Below, piece after piece: positions 1 through 9,164 of a stretch of 18,933 nucleotides of DNA (within the stretch, counting starts at the first letter, position 1; the number at the start of each line of letters is the position of its first letter). The notes below the pieces were generated by a model. The model worked only from the letters and a program-made list of their open reading frames with translations. It was not told where the DNA came from and searched no databases. The translations under genes were made by a program, and so were the position numbers. Source of the stretch: Apophysomyces variabilis. Taxonomy: Eukaryota > Mucoromycota > Mucoromycetes > Mucorales > Mucoraceae. The stretch is from contig MZZL01000013.1 of assembly GCA_002749535.1 (NCBI GenBank), positions 1 to 18,933 on the forward strand. Direction: 5' to 3'.

Positions 1-256
1 GATATTAGTAACTACCTCAACTCATTTTTATCTGCATACATTTCTAAAGATATTTAAAGAGAACAATCATTTGTAAAATAAAGAAGAACTTTTTTCAGTC
101 TTGCTTATTTTGAGCATTTTGTTATTTTCATTTTATATATCATTTAAGTATTATTATTAATTAATAAATAAGGTCAGAAAAGAAAGATACTAAGAAGGTT
201 TATCTATCATATGACTCTGATGGTTAATATAGCCTTTTTTGCAGGTTACTTTACTA
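1..256. other. left flanking DNA, no gene seen
   Basis: This AT-rich sequence lies outside the hAT element. I see no open frame of note, no RNA gene and no repeat. It should represent the host locus, or an older repeat, into which the hAT element inserted. The last bases before the element form the first copy of the hAT target-site duplication. Confidence 0.5.
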
Positions 257-264
257 TTTGGCAT
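257..264. repeat. hAT target-site duplication, left copy
   Basis: TTTGGCAT lies directly outside the left hAT end and is repeated exactly at 18828-18835, directly outside the right end. Eight base pairs is the standard duplication length for hAT transposons, so this pair fixes both ends of the outer element. Confidence 0.9.
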
Positions 265-278
265 TAGGGATTGTCAAA
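265..278 (+). repeat. hAT left terminal inverted repeat
   Basis: TAGGGATTGTCAAA pairs with the inverted TTTGACAATCCTTA at 18814-18827 with one mismatch. hAT elements commonly begin with C/TAGGG, which fits the left end better than the right (TAAGG). Confidence 0.85.
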
Positions 279-288
279 AATCTGTGAT

Positions 289-405
289 CTATTTATCTGA
301 TCTGATCCATATCCATTTAAGTCAGATACAGATCGCTAGTTTTGAATCCGTTTTATAAATGGATCAGATTGCTTCAATCCGATCTGATCTGTTTAATCCA
401 TTTAG
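289..405. repeat. hAT left subterminal repeat cluster (GGATCAGAT / ATCTGATCC)
   Basis: Several copies of a short motif built on GGATCAGAT occur in both orientations, for example GATCTGATCCAT near 299 and ATGGATCAGATT near 359, with CAATCCGATC near 376. The same motifs recur at 18711-18813 just inside the right end. Clusters like this are typical binding sites for hAT transposase next to the terminal repeats. The binding role is inferred from family knowledge. Confidence 0.75.
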
Positions 406-621
406 TATCACTTGGCTTTTTTCAAAGCATTTTTCATCATATATATAAGAAACAAGAAATAATCTGATAGTTGAACAATAACATAATGACATTTACCTTG
501 TGTTGAATAAGTTTATTATTAGCAGCCTCTATTTAAGTGTTAGTTGCACTATTCTTGGTTGTATAAATATAAACACTGCACATTACAAATGAGTAATTGC
601 ATAGTATATACAATGTAAAAA
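406..621. other. hAT 5' noncoding DNA left of the CACTA insertion
   Basis: This is AT-rich sequence between the hAT subterminal repeats and the CACTA element. I see no gene, promoter or RNA in it. It ends in a run of five A residues, the last three of which match the CACTA target duplication. Confidence 0.5.
619..621. repeat. CACTA target-site duplication, left copy (AAA)
   Basis: AAA precedes CACTATG at 622, and AAA follows CATAGTG at 7575-7577. A 3-bp duplication is the rule for CACTA transposons. Because both flanks are A-runs, the exact boundary of the duplication cannot be proven, but the element ends are fixed by CACTATG. Confidence 0.75.
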
Positions 622-654
622 CACTATGACCACAGGGTCAACTAAAAGTAGTAA
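622..654 (+). repeat. CACTA left terminal inverted repeat
   Basis: The repeat begins CACTATGACCACAGGG and ends in ACTAAAAGTAGTAA. It matches the reverse complement of 7542-7574 at 25 of 33 positions, including an uninterrupted CACTATG at the tip and CTAAAAGTAGT at the inner side. Confidence 0.9.
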
Positions 655-948
655 CATTTACTACTTTTAGTAAATACTAAAGATGCCCTGTTAGTTATAA
701 AGTAGTAAAAAAGTAGTAACTACTAAAATTCAACTACAATGATAAAGTAGTAGAAAAGTAGTAACCACTACAATTTCAGACAGCGATCAAGTAGTTAAAA
801 AGTAGTAACCACTAAATTTTGAGACAGCGATCAAGTAGTTAAAAAGTAGTAACTACTAAATTTTGAGACAGCGATCAAGTAGTTAAAAAGTAGTGATTAC
901 TATAATTCATAGTAGTAGTAAAGTAGTAATAAAGTAGTGATGGTAAAG
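640..948. repeat. CACTA left subterminal repeat array
   Basis: There are many copies of AAAGTAGTAA and AGTAGT, often as pairs facing each other. They include a 44-bp tandem unit whose landmark CAGCGATCAAGTAGTTA starts at 781, 825 and 869. The motif is the reverse complement of the ACTACTTT motif at the right end. In plant CACTA elements such arrays are bound by the element's accessory DNA-binding protein, and the same role is inferred here. Confidence 0.85.
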
Positions 949-1882
949 TACGTTTTATTAGATAAAAGAACCCATGTAATTACACTAAAAAAACTAGTCC
1001 TATATTTTTGTTTACATTTACTTACCATGACCAGAAAAGAAAAATATGTGCAAACGCATTTTAACAAGGATAATAACCTTACAATGAGAACAACGATTAA
1101 TAAATAGAGTTAACGTTGTCAGCCAAAAAGATTTTCAAAGTAAGCCTCATAGATAGCTGCAACACAAGGATCTTATGAAATACAAAAAGATGAGTAACTA
1201 TAAACCATATGAAAAGGATCCTTTACCTTATAGCCGTAATGAAAGTGAGAACAGATTCCAAGTCATCTGTACAATAGCGATAAAGCAGTGACAATGCCGT
1301 TTACTGTGCAAAGCTTTATACTAGTATACTAAAAAAAGAGAGTGTTAAACTTTCAATTATAAGCACAGCAATAAGAAGTAAGCAACTCAATTACCTTGGT
1401 GAAACTGATTTTGAGTGCTGAAGCTGTACAGTGTTTTGTTTGGAATGAGGCGCAAAAGTAATAGTGATAGTTGAGTGTACTATAGGAGGTGTAAGAAGAC
1501 GTTGTAAGAAATAAACAAATTACCTATTGACTGACAAAAAGCACTACATAGAATGCCCATTAGCGCCAACACTAATTGCCTGTAGTATAGAGAGGTTAGC
1601 ATGTACTTCGTTAGACAATAGTACCTATACAAACAATGTTAGAGTAGAATGAAGGAAAGTAATGACTTGCACCCCAAAAAAAAACTTTAACCGGTATTAG
1701 GAGAGACGAAAAGAAGAACAAAAGAAGAAAAAAAAACGATGGTGGGAACTTTTTACTTGGTTTTTTGAGTCGATCTTGACACAGATTTTTATTGGTTAAA
1801 TAGTTCTTATATCTGACGCAACCTATTTTAAACTGTGGCCGCCTGTAACCTTATAGTTCTGAAATATAAGCAAGTGACTCTT
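949..1882 (-). other. CACTA left noncoding region with a run of minus-strand splice-like sites
   Basis: I see no confident open frame here. Read on the - strand, there is a series of well-formed acceptor/donor pairs that would bound short exons at about 1579-1524, 1479-1395 and from about 1325 to 1225. The donors are GTAATT, GTAATT and GTAAAG, and the acceptors follow CTAAC-like branch sequences. These could be downstream exons or a spliced 3' UTR of the - strand accessory gene, or chance. The frames across them close quickly. Confidence 0.3.
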
Positions 1883-2665
1883 TTACTGTTGGTCATTGCT
1901 TTGAGCAGAAAGTCTAACATATGTTTATCAATAAGCATGCAATCAAGACATCACATTTACTTACCTGTTACGTTGATTATAAGCATTCTGCCATTTGCGC
2001 TTAATCAGACAATCTGCCCCCCAGTAGTTCTCGCAAAGGTCCAAAGGGACACCCATCTCTAGCGCCATTGCCTCCATAGTAATATAAGCGGCTTTGCGCT
2101 TTTCACCTGGCACCTTGCTCCAGCTGTGTGTGGTCGCTGAGAAACCACACGCCACTTCTAGTTGCTGTAACACCGTTTGCGCCTTCTGTCCCAGATGCAG
2201 GTACTGGGATTGCAAGAATGACACTGGCGACCGAGGGTGCTCATTGCAGATAAGAAACTGTAAGCTTCGAAGGATGGAGCTTTTTCCCTGCTGTCTTTTG
2301 TGATCCCTCGCTTCTAACCAGTGCAGAGTGGACGTATCCAAGTCAACAGGCAAGTGAGACTGTAACAGAATAGGTTGATTCCAAATATCTTTGGGAACCC
2401 AGCGGGAAGGGGGAGTTTCACCACGAACAATTGCCATAGGAGCATTGTTTGGAACACTTATATCACCCAAGATGCTGAACTGTTGGCTGCCAAACTGCTG
2501 GCTACCGAACATAGACAAAGACTCCACCTGCTGTTCCAACATAACCTTGCGCACTGATGCCTCAACCAAACCAGGAAGCTTCTCATCTATGACCTCGCTC
2601 AAGATTCTACGCAATTCTGCGTTTGCATTTTCTCGCCTTTGGTTGTTGTTGGTAGTTGATGACAT
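1883..2665 (-). CDS. CACTA accessory gene, protein of unknown function (about 243 aa)
   Basis: I do not recognise this protein. The ATG at 2665-2663 was chosen because the longer frame starts only with TTG. Exon 1 (2665-1965) ends at a strong donor, AG|GTAAGT, whose bases create an apparent stop. With the 51-nt intron 1964-1914 (acceptor ATGTTAG, a size and style matching the transposase introns) the frame runs nine more codons to TAA at 1885-1883. The acceptor TTTCAG ending at 1859 is an alternative and would give a different short tail. The N-terminus is polar (SSTTNNNQRRENANAELRR), followed by a charged helix-like stretch (about residues 15-50), a short repeat (FGSQQ twice) and a basic C-terminus with tryptophans. 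It is divergent from the transposase and separated from it by 890 bp. By position it could be the counterpart of the TnpA-type DNA-binding protein of plant CACTA elements. That is inference only. Confidence 0.7.
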
Positions 2666-3555
2666 TTTCAATAAAAAAATAAAGTGATGTTAAAAGAGAT
2701 AATAAATACGTACCTTTCAAATCTTACTAGTATTTATATTAGTTGCTAAAAAAAAGCGCGTCTTCATACGACGTGATGTTGATAATCTGTTCCATGAGTC
2801 ATAATGAACATCTTCCTGATTTATAATAGAATGGTCGTGTAGAATCACCATAGTCTTCTTGCAGACTATATATGATAGGTGTAATTGGTGTGTACAGGGA
2901 CGGATCAACTGTTACTCAAGGAAAATATTGCATAATGATTGGACAGTTGCCATAAATAGCAGCGCTGAGGTTACTGTTCACTTAGCCAAAACGAAAAATT
3001 CAAGCGGTGTTGATATTGCGAATTTTTGTCAATAAAAAGTTTTTAAAAAAGAAAACTACAACGACTTTGTAAGAATATGCATGTTACCATTAACACGTTC
3101 ACTTGTCTTACCTTTATTATTCAGGAATATATGCGATTTCAATCATTCCATGTGGAAATCAATCCATCATGCTCAACGTGAATCATACTTACCAGCACCA
3201 ATCATGAACTCACCTTTACAATCGCTCTTTTAATATGCATTACACGTTAGCTTCCATGTCACGTATGAATTCTGACAACAAGGGGAGCCAATCACACTGC
3301 GTATACAAGTGTGTCAATTGATGTACAATTGTACTGTCAGTGAAGCTCTTCAAATTACATACGCGCTATATCTGCATGAACCAATACCTGCAAACCTTCG
3401 TATGATTACTCACAATAATGACGACCAAGATATTACGATACCATGACAAGATTGGTTGACAGAGAAACCAGTCAACAAGCTATCGACAGAGTGAATAAGA
3501 TATATAAAGTGAAAAAAAAGGACATCCATATTCAATCTTTTTCTATCAACTCACT
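2666..3555. promoter_or_regulatory. divergent intergenic region between the two CACTA genes
   Basis: This 890-bp stretch separates the accessory gene start (2665, - strand) from the transposase start (3556, + strand) and must hold both promoters. A TATA-like sequence for the + strand lies at 3501. For the - strand, a TATAAATC-like sequence lies at about 2820-2827. No coding sequence is convincing. A 63-codon frame on the - strand (2717-2908) has no supporting feature. Confidence 0.5.
3501..3509 (+). promoter_or_regulatory. TATA box of the CACTA transposase gene
   Basis: TATATAAAG lies 47 bp upstream of the chosen ATG at 3556, a plausible spacing for a short 5' leader. It is the only strong TATA-like match close to the start. 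Confidence 0.55.
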
Positions 3556-6500
3556 ATGACCCTTCCAACTATTATTACCTGCCATATCTGCCATGTTACC
3601 TTTACTGGACTCAAGCGTTATAACCGCCATAGAAGAGCTTGCTTTATACAGCATGAAAAGCGAGACATTCGTTTGTTGGAGCTTAACGAAGAGGCTACGG
3701 TATAACGATTGTTAAAATAGTGATCGGAATAGTCATTAATATATTATGGTTAGGAAACCGAGGAACATACCGAAGATGTTGAAGTCCCTGCTGTTGAGAA
3801 CGATCGAGAGATCGATATCCTGGACTTGATCGACTTGCCAGACAGCATTAATGAAGAACCAGAAGAATATGACCTACTTGATACACTTTTTGACTTTCCG
3901 TCAGACGGTGATGAAGTAGTTGGAGAAGCTATGGAAAGCCAGAACCGTAAGCAATGAAAGCATGTTCTGCACTTACTGATATGCAAAATAGTCGACTCTG
4001 ATCCTATGGATCTTTGTTCTGATGAAACGAACGACAGTGCCCATACATTTGAGTACAAGAAACATACTTCTTGGACGTACACGGAATGCATGAGCGTCAA
4101 ACTTTACATGGCCGCAGTCAGCTCCAACATCTCTCGTAAGGCTTACGACAACATGGTGAAGATCTTCAACGAATTCCTTGAAATCGTGCAAAACGGTTAG
4201 TGTCATTTCATTGTGCATTTCACGTTTCTTACCAACATGTAGATCGGAATCAGCGACACTGCCCTCTGCTCAGTTACCACTTGTCTGACAAGCTGGTAAA
4301 AGAGGAATATGATGTACAGCCAGAAATATATGACGTATGTTGTAACGGTTGTATCTTGTACATGAAAGACGAACCTAAGACTGTCTGCAACGAATGCAAA
4401 GAAAGCCGATACAAGGAATCTAACAAGCGCCAGGCAAATGGCGAACCCATTTTGCAGCCAGCGCAGACAATGAAGATCCTTCCAATTGCTGGACAGCTGG
4501 CTCGCATGCTTGGTAATGAGGAGACGCGCAAGCTCCTGTCCTACCGCCATAATTTCCAGAACGAGGAAGGGATGTACAGGGACATCTTTGACGGGACAGT
4601 ATACCAATCGCTATGCCACGATAAGGACCTGTTCAGAGGAATGCACGACATCGCCCTGACGTTGTACGTCGATGGCTTCCAACCGTTTAACACGAGCAAA
4701 ACTTCTTTGACAATGTTGCATCTTGTTGTTCTCAACTTTGATTCCTCTATTCGGTAAGTATCAGATTTGAATTAAGTAATTACGCTAACTTTAAGATCCT
4801 TACCATGCACAGATATGAGAATCACAATATGCTCCAAATTGGTATCACTCCTGGTCCAAGAAACCCAAGGGACCTGTGGACGTTCCTTGAGCCTACGCTT
4901 CGTGAGCTGCGTCAATTGGAAAATGATGGTATGGTTGTCAAGTTGCTGGATGGTACGCGATTCAGGGCAAGAGTACACCTGCTACTAGCCACTGGTGACA
5001 TTCCTGCTGCCGCCAGTCTTTGCAATCATGCCACCTTTTCACATACGTATGGCTGTCGACAATGTTTGATTGAGGGAAAAAAGACGACTGGCATGTACTT
5101 CATTCCGAACCAACAGCAAACTTTTACCATGCGATCGGTGGAGCAGTACAAACAAGGTGACGAGGTACGTTGCGTTTACTTCACAGATCAGGCATAAGAT
5201 GCTGACAAGCTGTCATATCACCTTTGCAATATCAACAGGATAGAGGTATCAGGGCGCCAGTTCCATTTGCACACCTACGATCGTTCACAGGATCTTTGTT
5301 CTTTGGGCTCGATGAGATGCATCTGCTCGGGCATGGATTGGCAAGACTTCTGTGGAACTTGTTGCTCAACGATAAACAAAAGTTTGGTGACAACACGATC
5401 ACAGAACAATATCCTTTCAAGCTAAAGACAGGTATCACTTTGCGTATGATTGGAGATGCAGTACAGAGCTCTCGCCAGTATATGCCTACTGCATTTCAGG
5501 GTAAATGGAACAATACAGCAACTGATTCAGGCCATTACCGGGCAGTCGACTGGCTAGACTTCCTTTTGTACGTTGTTCCCACCATCATAGTCGACAGCTT
5601 GGAGCAAGATGAGACCCGTTTTGCAGTTCTGAAATTGATCCTTGCTTGTCAAATAAGTTTGCAGTGGGAAATCAGTGCAGCAGATCTGAGCACTGTTGAA
5701 CGGTATGTTATTATATAGAAATATATACTGTATCTAATACCTTCTTTTCGTCGTTTAGAAACATTCGTGAATGGCAGTCTTTCCTGTTGGCGCACTACAA
5801 CAATGGCAAAGGAACACTTAGACCACCGGTATTTACCATCATGCAACATTACCTTTCGCACATTGCCAGTACATTGCGCAATCTTGGCCCTCTACGTTCC
5901 TTTTCCGCACGCTGTATGGAACGTACCAACGGTCTGTACAAAAAGATGATCCGATCAATGGCCGCCCCAGGACAAAACGCAAGCAATCTTATTGAGAAGC
6001 TGGCAGCTTTCCGTTTCGTAGAACGTGTGCATCCACAATTGCAACAGTCAGTACCATATGATGAGTTATCCTATCTGTCCCCAACATCAGAATCCACTGA
6101 ACCACAGATATGGAGACCTTACCATAAAGAAATCGACCTGCATTCATTTCTCGGAATAGAGGGCATCACAGGAGATATGCTGCGAAACGCATTAGCCAGT
6201 TTCTGGATGAGTCACCGCAAGTTTGAAGCAAGTATGCCGGTAGACGATGTTATTCCGCAACTACATCCACACTTCCTGTTGGCCGGTCGCGTATGGAAAG
6301 ATAGCTGCGTTTATGCCAGTAAACTCCATGACCGCCAACATGGATCGAACAGATGTAACTTGCTTGCTATATATGAGTTCACCAAGATGAGGTAAGATGC
6401 CCGGTCGTTTTATCATACAATGCCTTACACGTTTTCAATCTTCATTTAGTCGGTCTGGACGAGAACATCGTGAAGTGTTTGTTGGTGAAACACAATTTTT

Positions 6501-6765
6501 TATTTACCATCAACACGACACTGACAAGCGGATTCTGGCTGTTGTGCGTTTCTACCGAAATTTTCGGCAGGAACGCGATCGGTTTCCGGTCCTCATCAAG
6601 AACCCGTCTGATTCCGGGATGCTGAAGGTTGTTGACGTTGGGGGGTTAAACGAAGCTGCTGGATTGATTCCAAAGGTGAATTCCACTACACAGTTTCATA
6701 TTGTTTGGCCGTATGGAAAAACCAACAGAAGGTTCAAGTTCGGCAACCCCAGCTCCCTTGGGTAG
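3556..6765 (+). CDS. CACTA transposase, TNP2 family, with N-terminal zinc finger (938 aa, eight exons)
   Basis: This is the DDE/D transposase predicted to cut and rejoin the CACTA ends in the nucleus. I join exons 3556-3699, 3754-3946, 3992-4195, 4243-4753, 4813-5164, 5239-5702, 5759-6391 and 6450-6765. Every intron is 45-74 bp with GT..AG ends, and the sum of 2,817 nt gives one open frame ending in TAG. Exon 1 encodes a classical C2HC finger: C9-x2-C12-x3-F16-x5-Y22-x2-H25-x3-C29. Exon 2 is strongly acidic. The TNP2 core follows: YVDGFQPF (catalytic D324), a PGPRNP block, ATGDIPAA (D413) followed by CRQC (C432, C435), DEMH (493-496) and CMERTNGLYK with the probable catalytic E677. The catalytic assignments rest on resemblance to the TNP2 pattern, not on an alignment. 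The reading frame looks functional. Confidence 0.9.
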
Positions 6766-7323
6766 TCACGACCTTTTTTTTTTCCCCCCCTGCCAACTTC
6801 TTTCTGGTATTGCTTACGTAGTCTTTTCTTTCCTCTTTTTTCTTTTCTTCCTTTTTCTCTATTCCCTTGTTGTTATTTTTTGTTTGACTTATAAATTATT
6901 TTAGTAAACCTTGCCTCATCCTTGTCATACTTCTACCTTATAAAGTTGTCCCAATTAACTATGTAATGCCCCAATCACATCCCATCACACCAAGCGTCAT
7001 AGTATCAAAGGACCATATAGTTATAGTGATTTCATCCCATCCGTTTTAATAAATTCAGTCCTGTTAAGAACGTATTTGCTATTGACCATAATCACCTTCA
7101 GAACACTGTCTAACTTACAAATATATTATACTGAAACCTTTCAGATTCATAGTAAATCCCACTTAACAAGTAGACATTCACAAATACTAGAAGTGTAGAC
7201 ACATTAGCATCACCAGAAGTAACTTTTACTTGAAGCGATCAGTTTCTAAAGCAGAATATCAGATATTACTAAAAAAAATACAATAGCTACCATTAGTGAA
7301 CTTTTGCCACGCTAACGAATTAA
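6766..7323. other. CACTA 3' noncoding region downstream of the transposase
   Basis: No gene is seen. Just after the stop is a T-run followed by a C-run (about 6772-6788), then a long pyrimidine-rich stretch (about 6820-6880). AATAAA at 7048-7053 could serve as a polyadenylation signal. The region ends at the right subterminal repeat array. Confidence 0.5.
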
Positions 7324-7556
7324 TTACTACTTTTAGAGCATATTAGCTACTTTAGCACGTTCACTACTTTTAGAGTGGATTTACTACTTTCAGTGTAGCT
7401 TTCACTACTTTTAGAGTAGACTCACTACTTTTAGTATGCACTTCACTACTTTTAGTGAGAAATTCACTACTTTTAGTGATTTTACTACTTTTAGTACAGA
7501 TTTACTACTTTTAGTGCGTTTTCACTACTTTTAGTGCGTTTTCACTACTTTTAGTG
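7324..7556. repeat. CACTA right subterminal repeat array (CACTACTTTTAGTG)
   Basis: About twelve copies of ACTACTTTTAG are spaced irregularly at roughly 15-25 bp, many extended to the palindrome-like CACTACTTTTAGTG. The orientation is the reverse complement of the left array, as expected for transposase-complex binding sites in a CACTA element. Spacers are short and share no unit, so this is neither a simple tandem repeat nor a CRISPR array. Confidence 0.88.
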
Positions 7557-7574
7557 AGGTCTGTGACCATAGTG
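7542..7574 (-). repeat. CACTA right terminal inverted repeat
   Basis: Read inward on the - strand it starts CACTATGGTCACAG and ends ACTAAAAGTAGTGA. It matches the left repeat (622-654) at 25 of 33 positions. Confidence 0.9.
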
Positions 7575-7577
7575 AAA
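7575..7577. repeat. CACTA target-site duplication, right copy (AAA)
   Basis: AAA directly follows the terminal CATAGTG and equals the AAA at 619-621. It lies in an A-run, so the match alone is weak evidence, but its length fits the family. Confidence 0.75.
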
Positions 7578-7747
7578 AGCAACAAAAGGTTAATAAAAAA
7601 AGCGTTGTCAGAGGCTTCAGAAAATATAGATCAAGTTGACTGCAGTTGTTTTTACTGAATGGGATGATGAGTCTATAAAGTACTATACAAAGCATAGCTC
7701 AGTTAATGAACAGAAAGTAAATTGCAAGAAAACACACTAGTAAAGGT

Positions 7748-8136
7748 GCAGTAGTATTAAGCAGAGGTGGAATGGCAGGAAAAAAAAGATGGTGGTCAAC
7801 ATAAGTACGCAGTACTATTAAGCAGAGGTAGAATAGCAGAAAAAAAGATGGTAGTCAACATAAGAGCACAGTATTATTAAGCAGAGGTGGAATGGTGAAA
7901 AAAAAGATGGTGGTCAATGTAAGAGCGCAGTATTATTAAGCAGAGGTAAAATGGCGGAAAAAAAGATGGTGGTCAACATAAGAGCGCAGTATTATTAAGC
8001 TGAGGTGGAATGATGAAAAAAAAGATGGTGGTCAACGTAAGAGCGCAGTATTATTAAGCAGAGGTGGAATGGTGGAAAAAAAAATGGTGGTCAACGTAAG
8101 TGCGCAGTATTATTAAGCAGAGGTGGAATGGTGGAA
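7748..8136. repeat. 59-bp minisatellite, about 6.5 copies, in the hAT 5' region
   Basis: Units beginning GCGCAGTATTATTAAGCAGAGG start at about 7748, 7809, 7868, 7927, 7986, 8045 and 8104, the last being partial. Each unit holds an A-run followed by GATGGTGGTCAAC and a TAAG. Copies differ mainly by transitions, notably CAACGTAAG, CAACATAAG and CAATGTAAG at the same place. The array lies between the CACTA right end and the hAT transposase promoter, so it belongs to the hAT element or to DNA it captured. Function unknown. Confidence 0.85.
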
Positions 8137-8440
8137 ATAAGCACGATTGAAGAATGGCAATAGAAATTTGGAAACAGTAGCTTAATGAAGACAAGAACTC
8201 TTCAGTTTATTGATTTTGCAATGTAGAAATGAATAATTCTAAGCTTGTTTAAAACTTACCTTATCCCTATTGTATACGCTACTGTGCAAAGCATATGCAA
8301 AAGAAAAAGTAGTTGCTATAGTAAAAGCTTACATAACCCAAGTCATCGCAGTAAAAGCTTACATAACCTATGTTGTCAAAGTAAAGGCTTATGTAAAAAC
8401 TAATGGCTTCCCCTGAATCCAAGATACTGCGGCAAAACAC
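8137..8440. other. hAT 5' noncoding region with a short 30-bp triplicate
   Basis: Most of this stretch has no visible feature. From 8320 to about 8395 a 30-bp unit, GTAAAAGCTTACATAACC plus spacer, occurs three times (starts at 8321, 8351 and 8381, the third diverged to GTAAAGGCTTATGTAA). It lies 45-120 bp upstream of the hAT TATA box and could carry regulatory sites. That role is speculative. Confidence 0.5.
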
Positions 8441-8448
8441 TATAAATA
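8441..8448 (+). promoter_or_regulatory. TATA box of the hAT transposase gene
   Basis: TATAAATA lies 70 bp upstream of the ATG at 8511. ATGs at 8403 and 8460 are in the same frame but lie upstream of, or only 12 bp after, this box, which favours 8511 as the original start. Confidence 0.5.
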
Positions 8449-8510
8449 CCTGTCTTGTTATGAATCGTTTTTTGTCTGAACACATTCTCCTCATTTATAC
8501 TATCTTTGCT

Positions 8511-9164
8511 ATGCAGTTCTCAGTTGCTGAATCTTCAATAAGCGCTCAGAAGAGACAATCCTATGATACTTTTGTAGGCTTAAAATATATATGATTGTAT
8601 CTAACCTTTTCTAGGGATCATTCTCTTTGGTTATATCTGATATGGAAGACAATGAATCCACTACCAGTTTTTCATGGCAAGAATTGTATATGTCTCTTAT
8701 TGCAGAACTAAGCAACAATGATCTTTCAGAACAAGGATTATCAATTGGCTCGTCCAATAAAAAGCAAAAGTCTGCTACCAGTTGGATATTCTTGGATGGC
8801 TGGACAACTCAACAAAATATAAATGGTGCTAGTACAATTGCTTGCAACTTTACAAGTCCTCATGGTGTAAAATGCTAATGGATTTACGTCAGTTCTACTA
8901 GCTCTACTGGAAATATGCTCAAGCATCTTCGATCTAAACACAAAATTACCAAGGATTCTCCTGCCGCCACCTCTGACAACACTTTCCTTACTGCTGGGCC
9001 AATGGATAGGTTCATTTTAACCGTCGATAGAAAGCATATAAACCAAACGTTCAGCAAAGAAAAATTCCATGAGCTCCTTCTTGCTGATGTAATTGCTACT
9101 GCATCTCCATATACATTTGTCGAAAGAAAAACGTTGCAGGAATTGATATACTTTGCATACAATG
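8511..9164 (+). pseudogene. hAT transposase, N-terminal half with BED-type zinc finger (broken)
   Basis: Exon 1 (8511-8573) is joined by a 41-bp intron (8574-8614; GTAGGC donor, CTAAC branch, CTAG acceptor) to exon 2, which starts at 8615. The frame then runs to the gypsy insertion, where the 5-bp duplication CAATG (9160-9164) lies. A BED-like finger is visible: SWIFLDGW near 8780, cysteines within ACNFTSPHGVKC, then SSTGNMLKHLRSKH near 8897-8938. BED fingers bind DNA in many hAT transposases. A TAA at 8876-8878 cuts the finger in two, and CAA-to-TAA would explain it. The second half resumes in frame at 16390. Joined and corrected by one base, the protein would be about 714 aa, normal for hAT. 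Confidence 0.85.
9160..9164. repeat. gypsy target-site duplication, left copy (CAATG)
   Basis: CAATG precedes the 5' LTR and recurs exactly at 16385-16389 after the 3' LTR. Deleting one copy with the retrotransposon restores the hAT reading frame across the site. Confidence 0.92.

Larger units (their letters stand above)
622..7574 (+). mobile_element. complete, apparently intact CACTA (EnSpm/CACTA) transposon, 6,953 bp
   Basis: The element starts with CACTATG and ends with CATAGTG. It has 33-bp imperfect terminal inverted repeats (25 of 33 identical), a 3-bp flanking duplication AAA, and large subterminal arrays of AGTAGTAA / CACTACTTTTAG on the two sides. Inside are two divergently arranged genes: an unknown gene on the - strand (1883-2665) and a TNP2-type transposase on the + strand (3556-6765). 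The transposase exons join into one open frame with no stop or frameshift, so the copy looks autonomous. It lies in the 5' noncoding part of the older hAT element. Compared with the decayed hAT and gypsy genes, its coding sequence retains many CG dinucleotides, which is consistent with a recent insertion. Confidence 0.92.

Noticed and set aside
2717..2908. 63-codon minus-strand frame upstream of the CACTA accessory gene
   Set aside because: No motif, no splice connection that keeps the downstream frame, and it lies where the divergent promoters should be.
7324..7556. Regularly recurring short repeat that could suggest a CRISPR array
   Set aside because: The repeat core is only about 11-14 bp, spacers vary from about 3 to 15 bp, and it mirrors the opposite end of a CACTA element in a eukaryotic context.
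8403..8459. Earlier ATGs (8403, 8460) as start of the hAT transposase
   Set aside because: They lie before, or only 12 bp after, the TATA box at 8441. The in-frame ATG at 8511 fits the promoter better.
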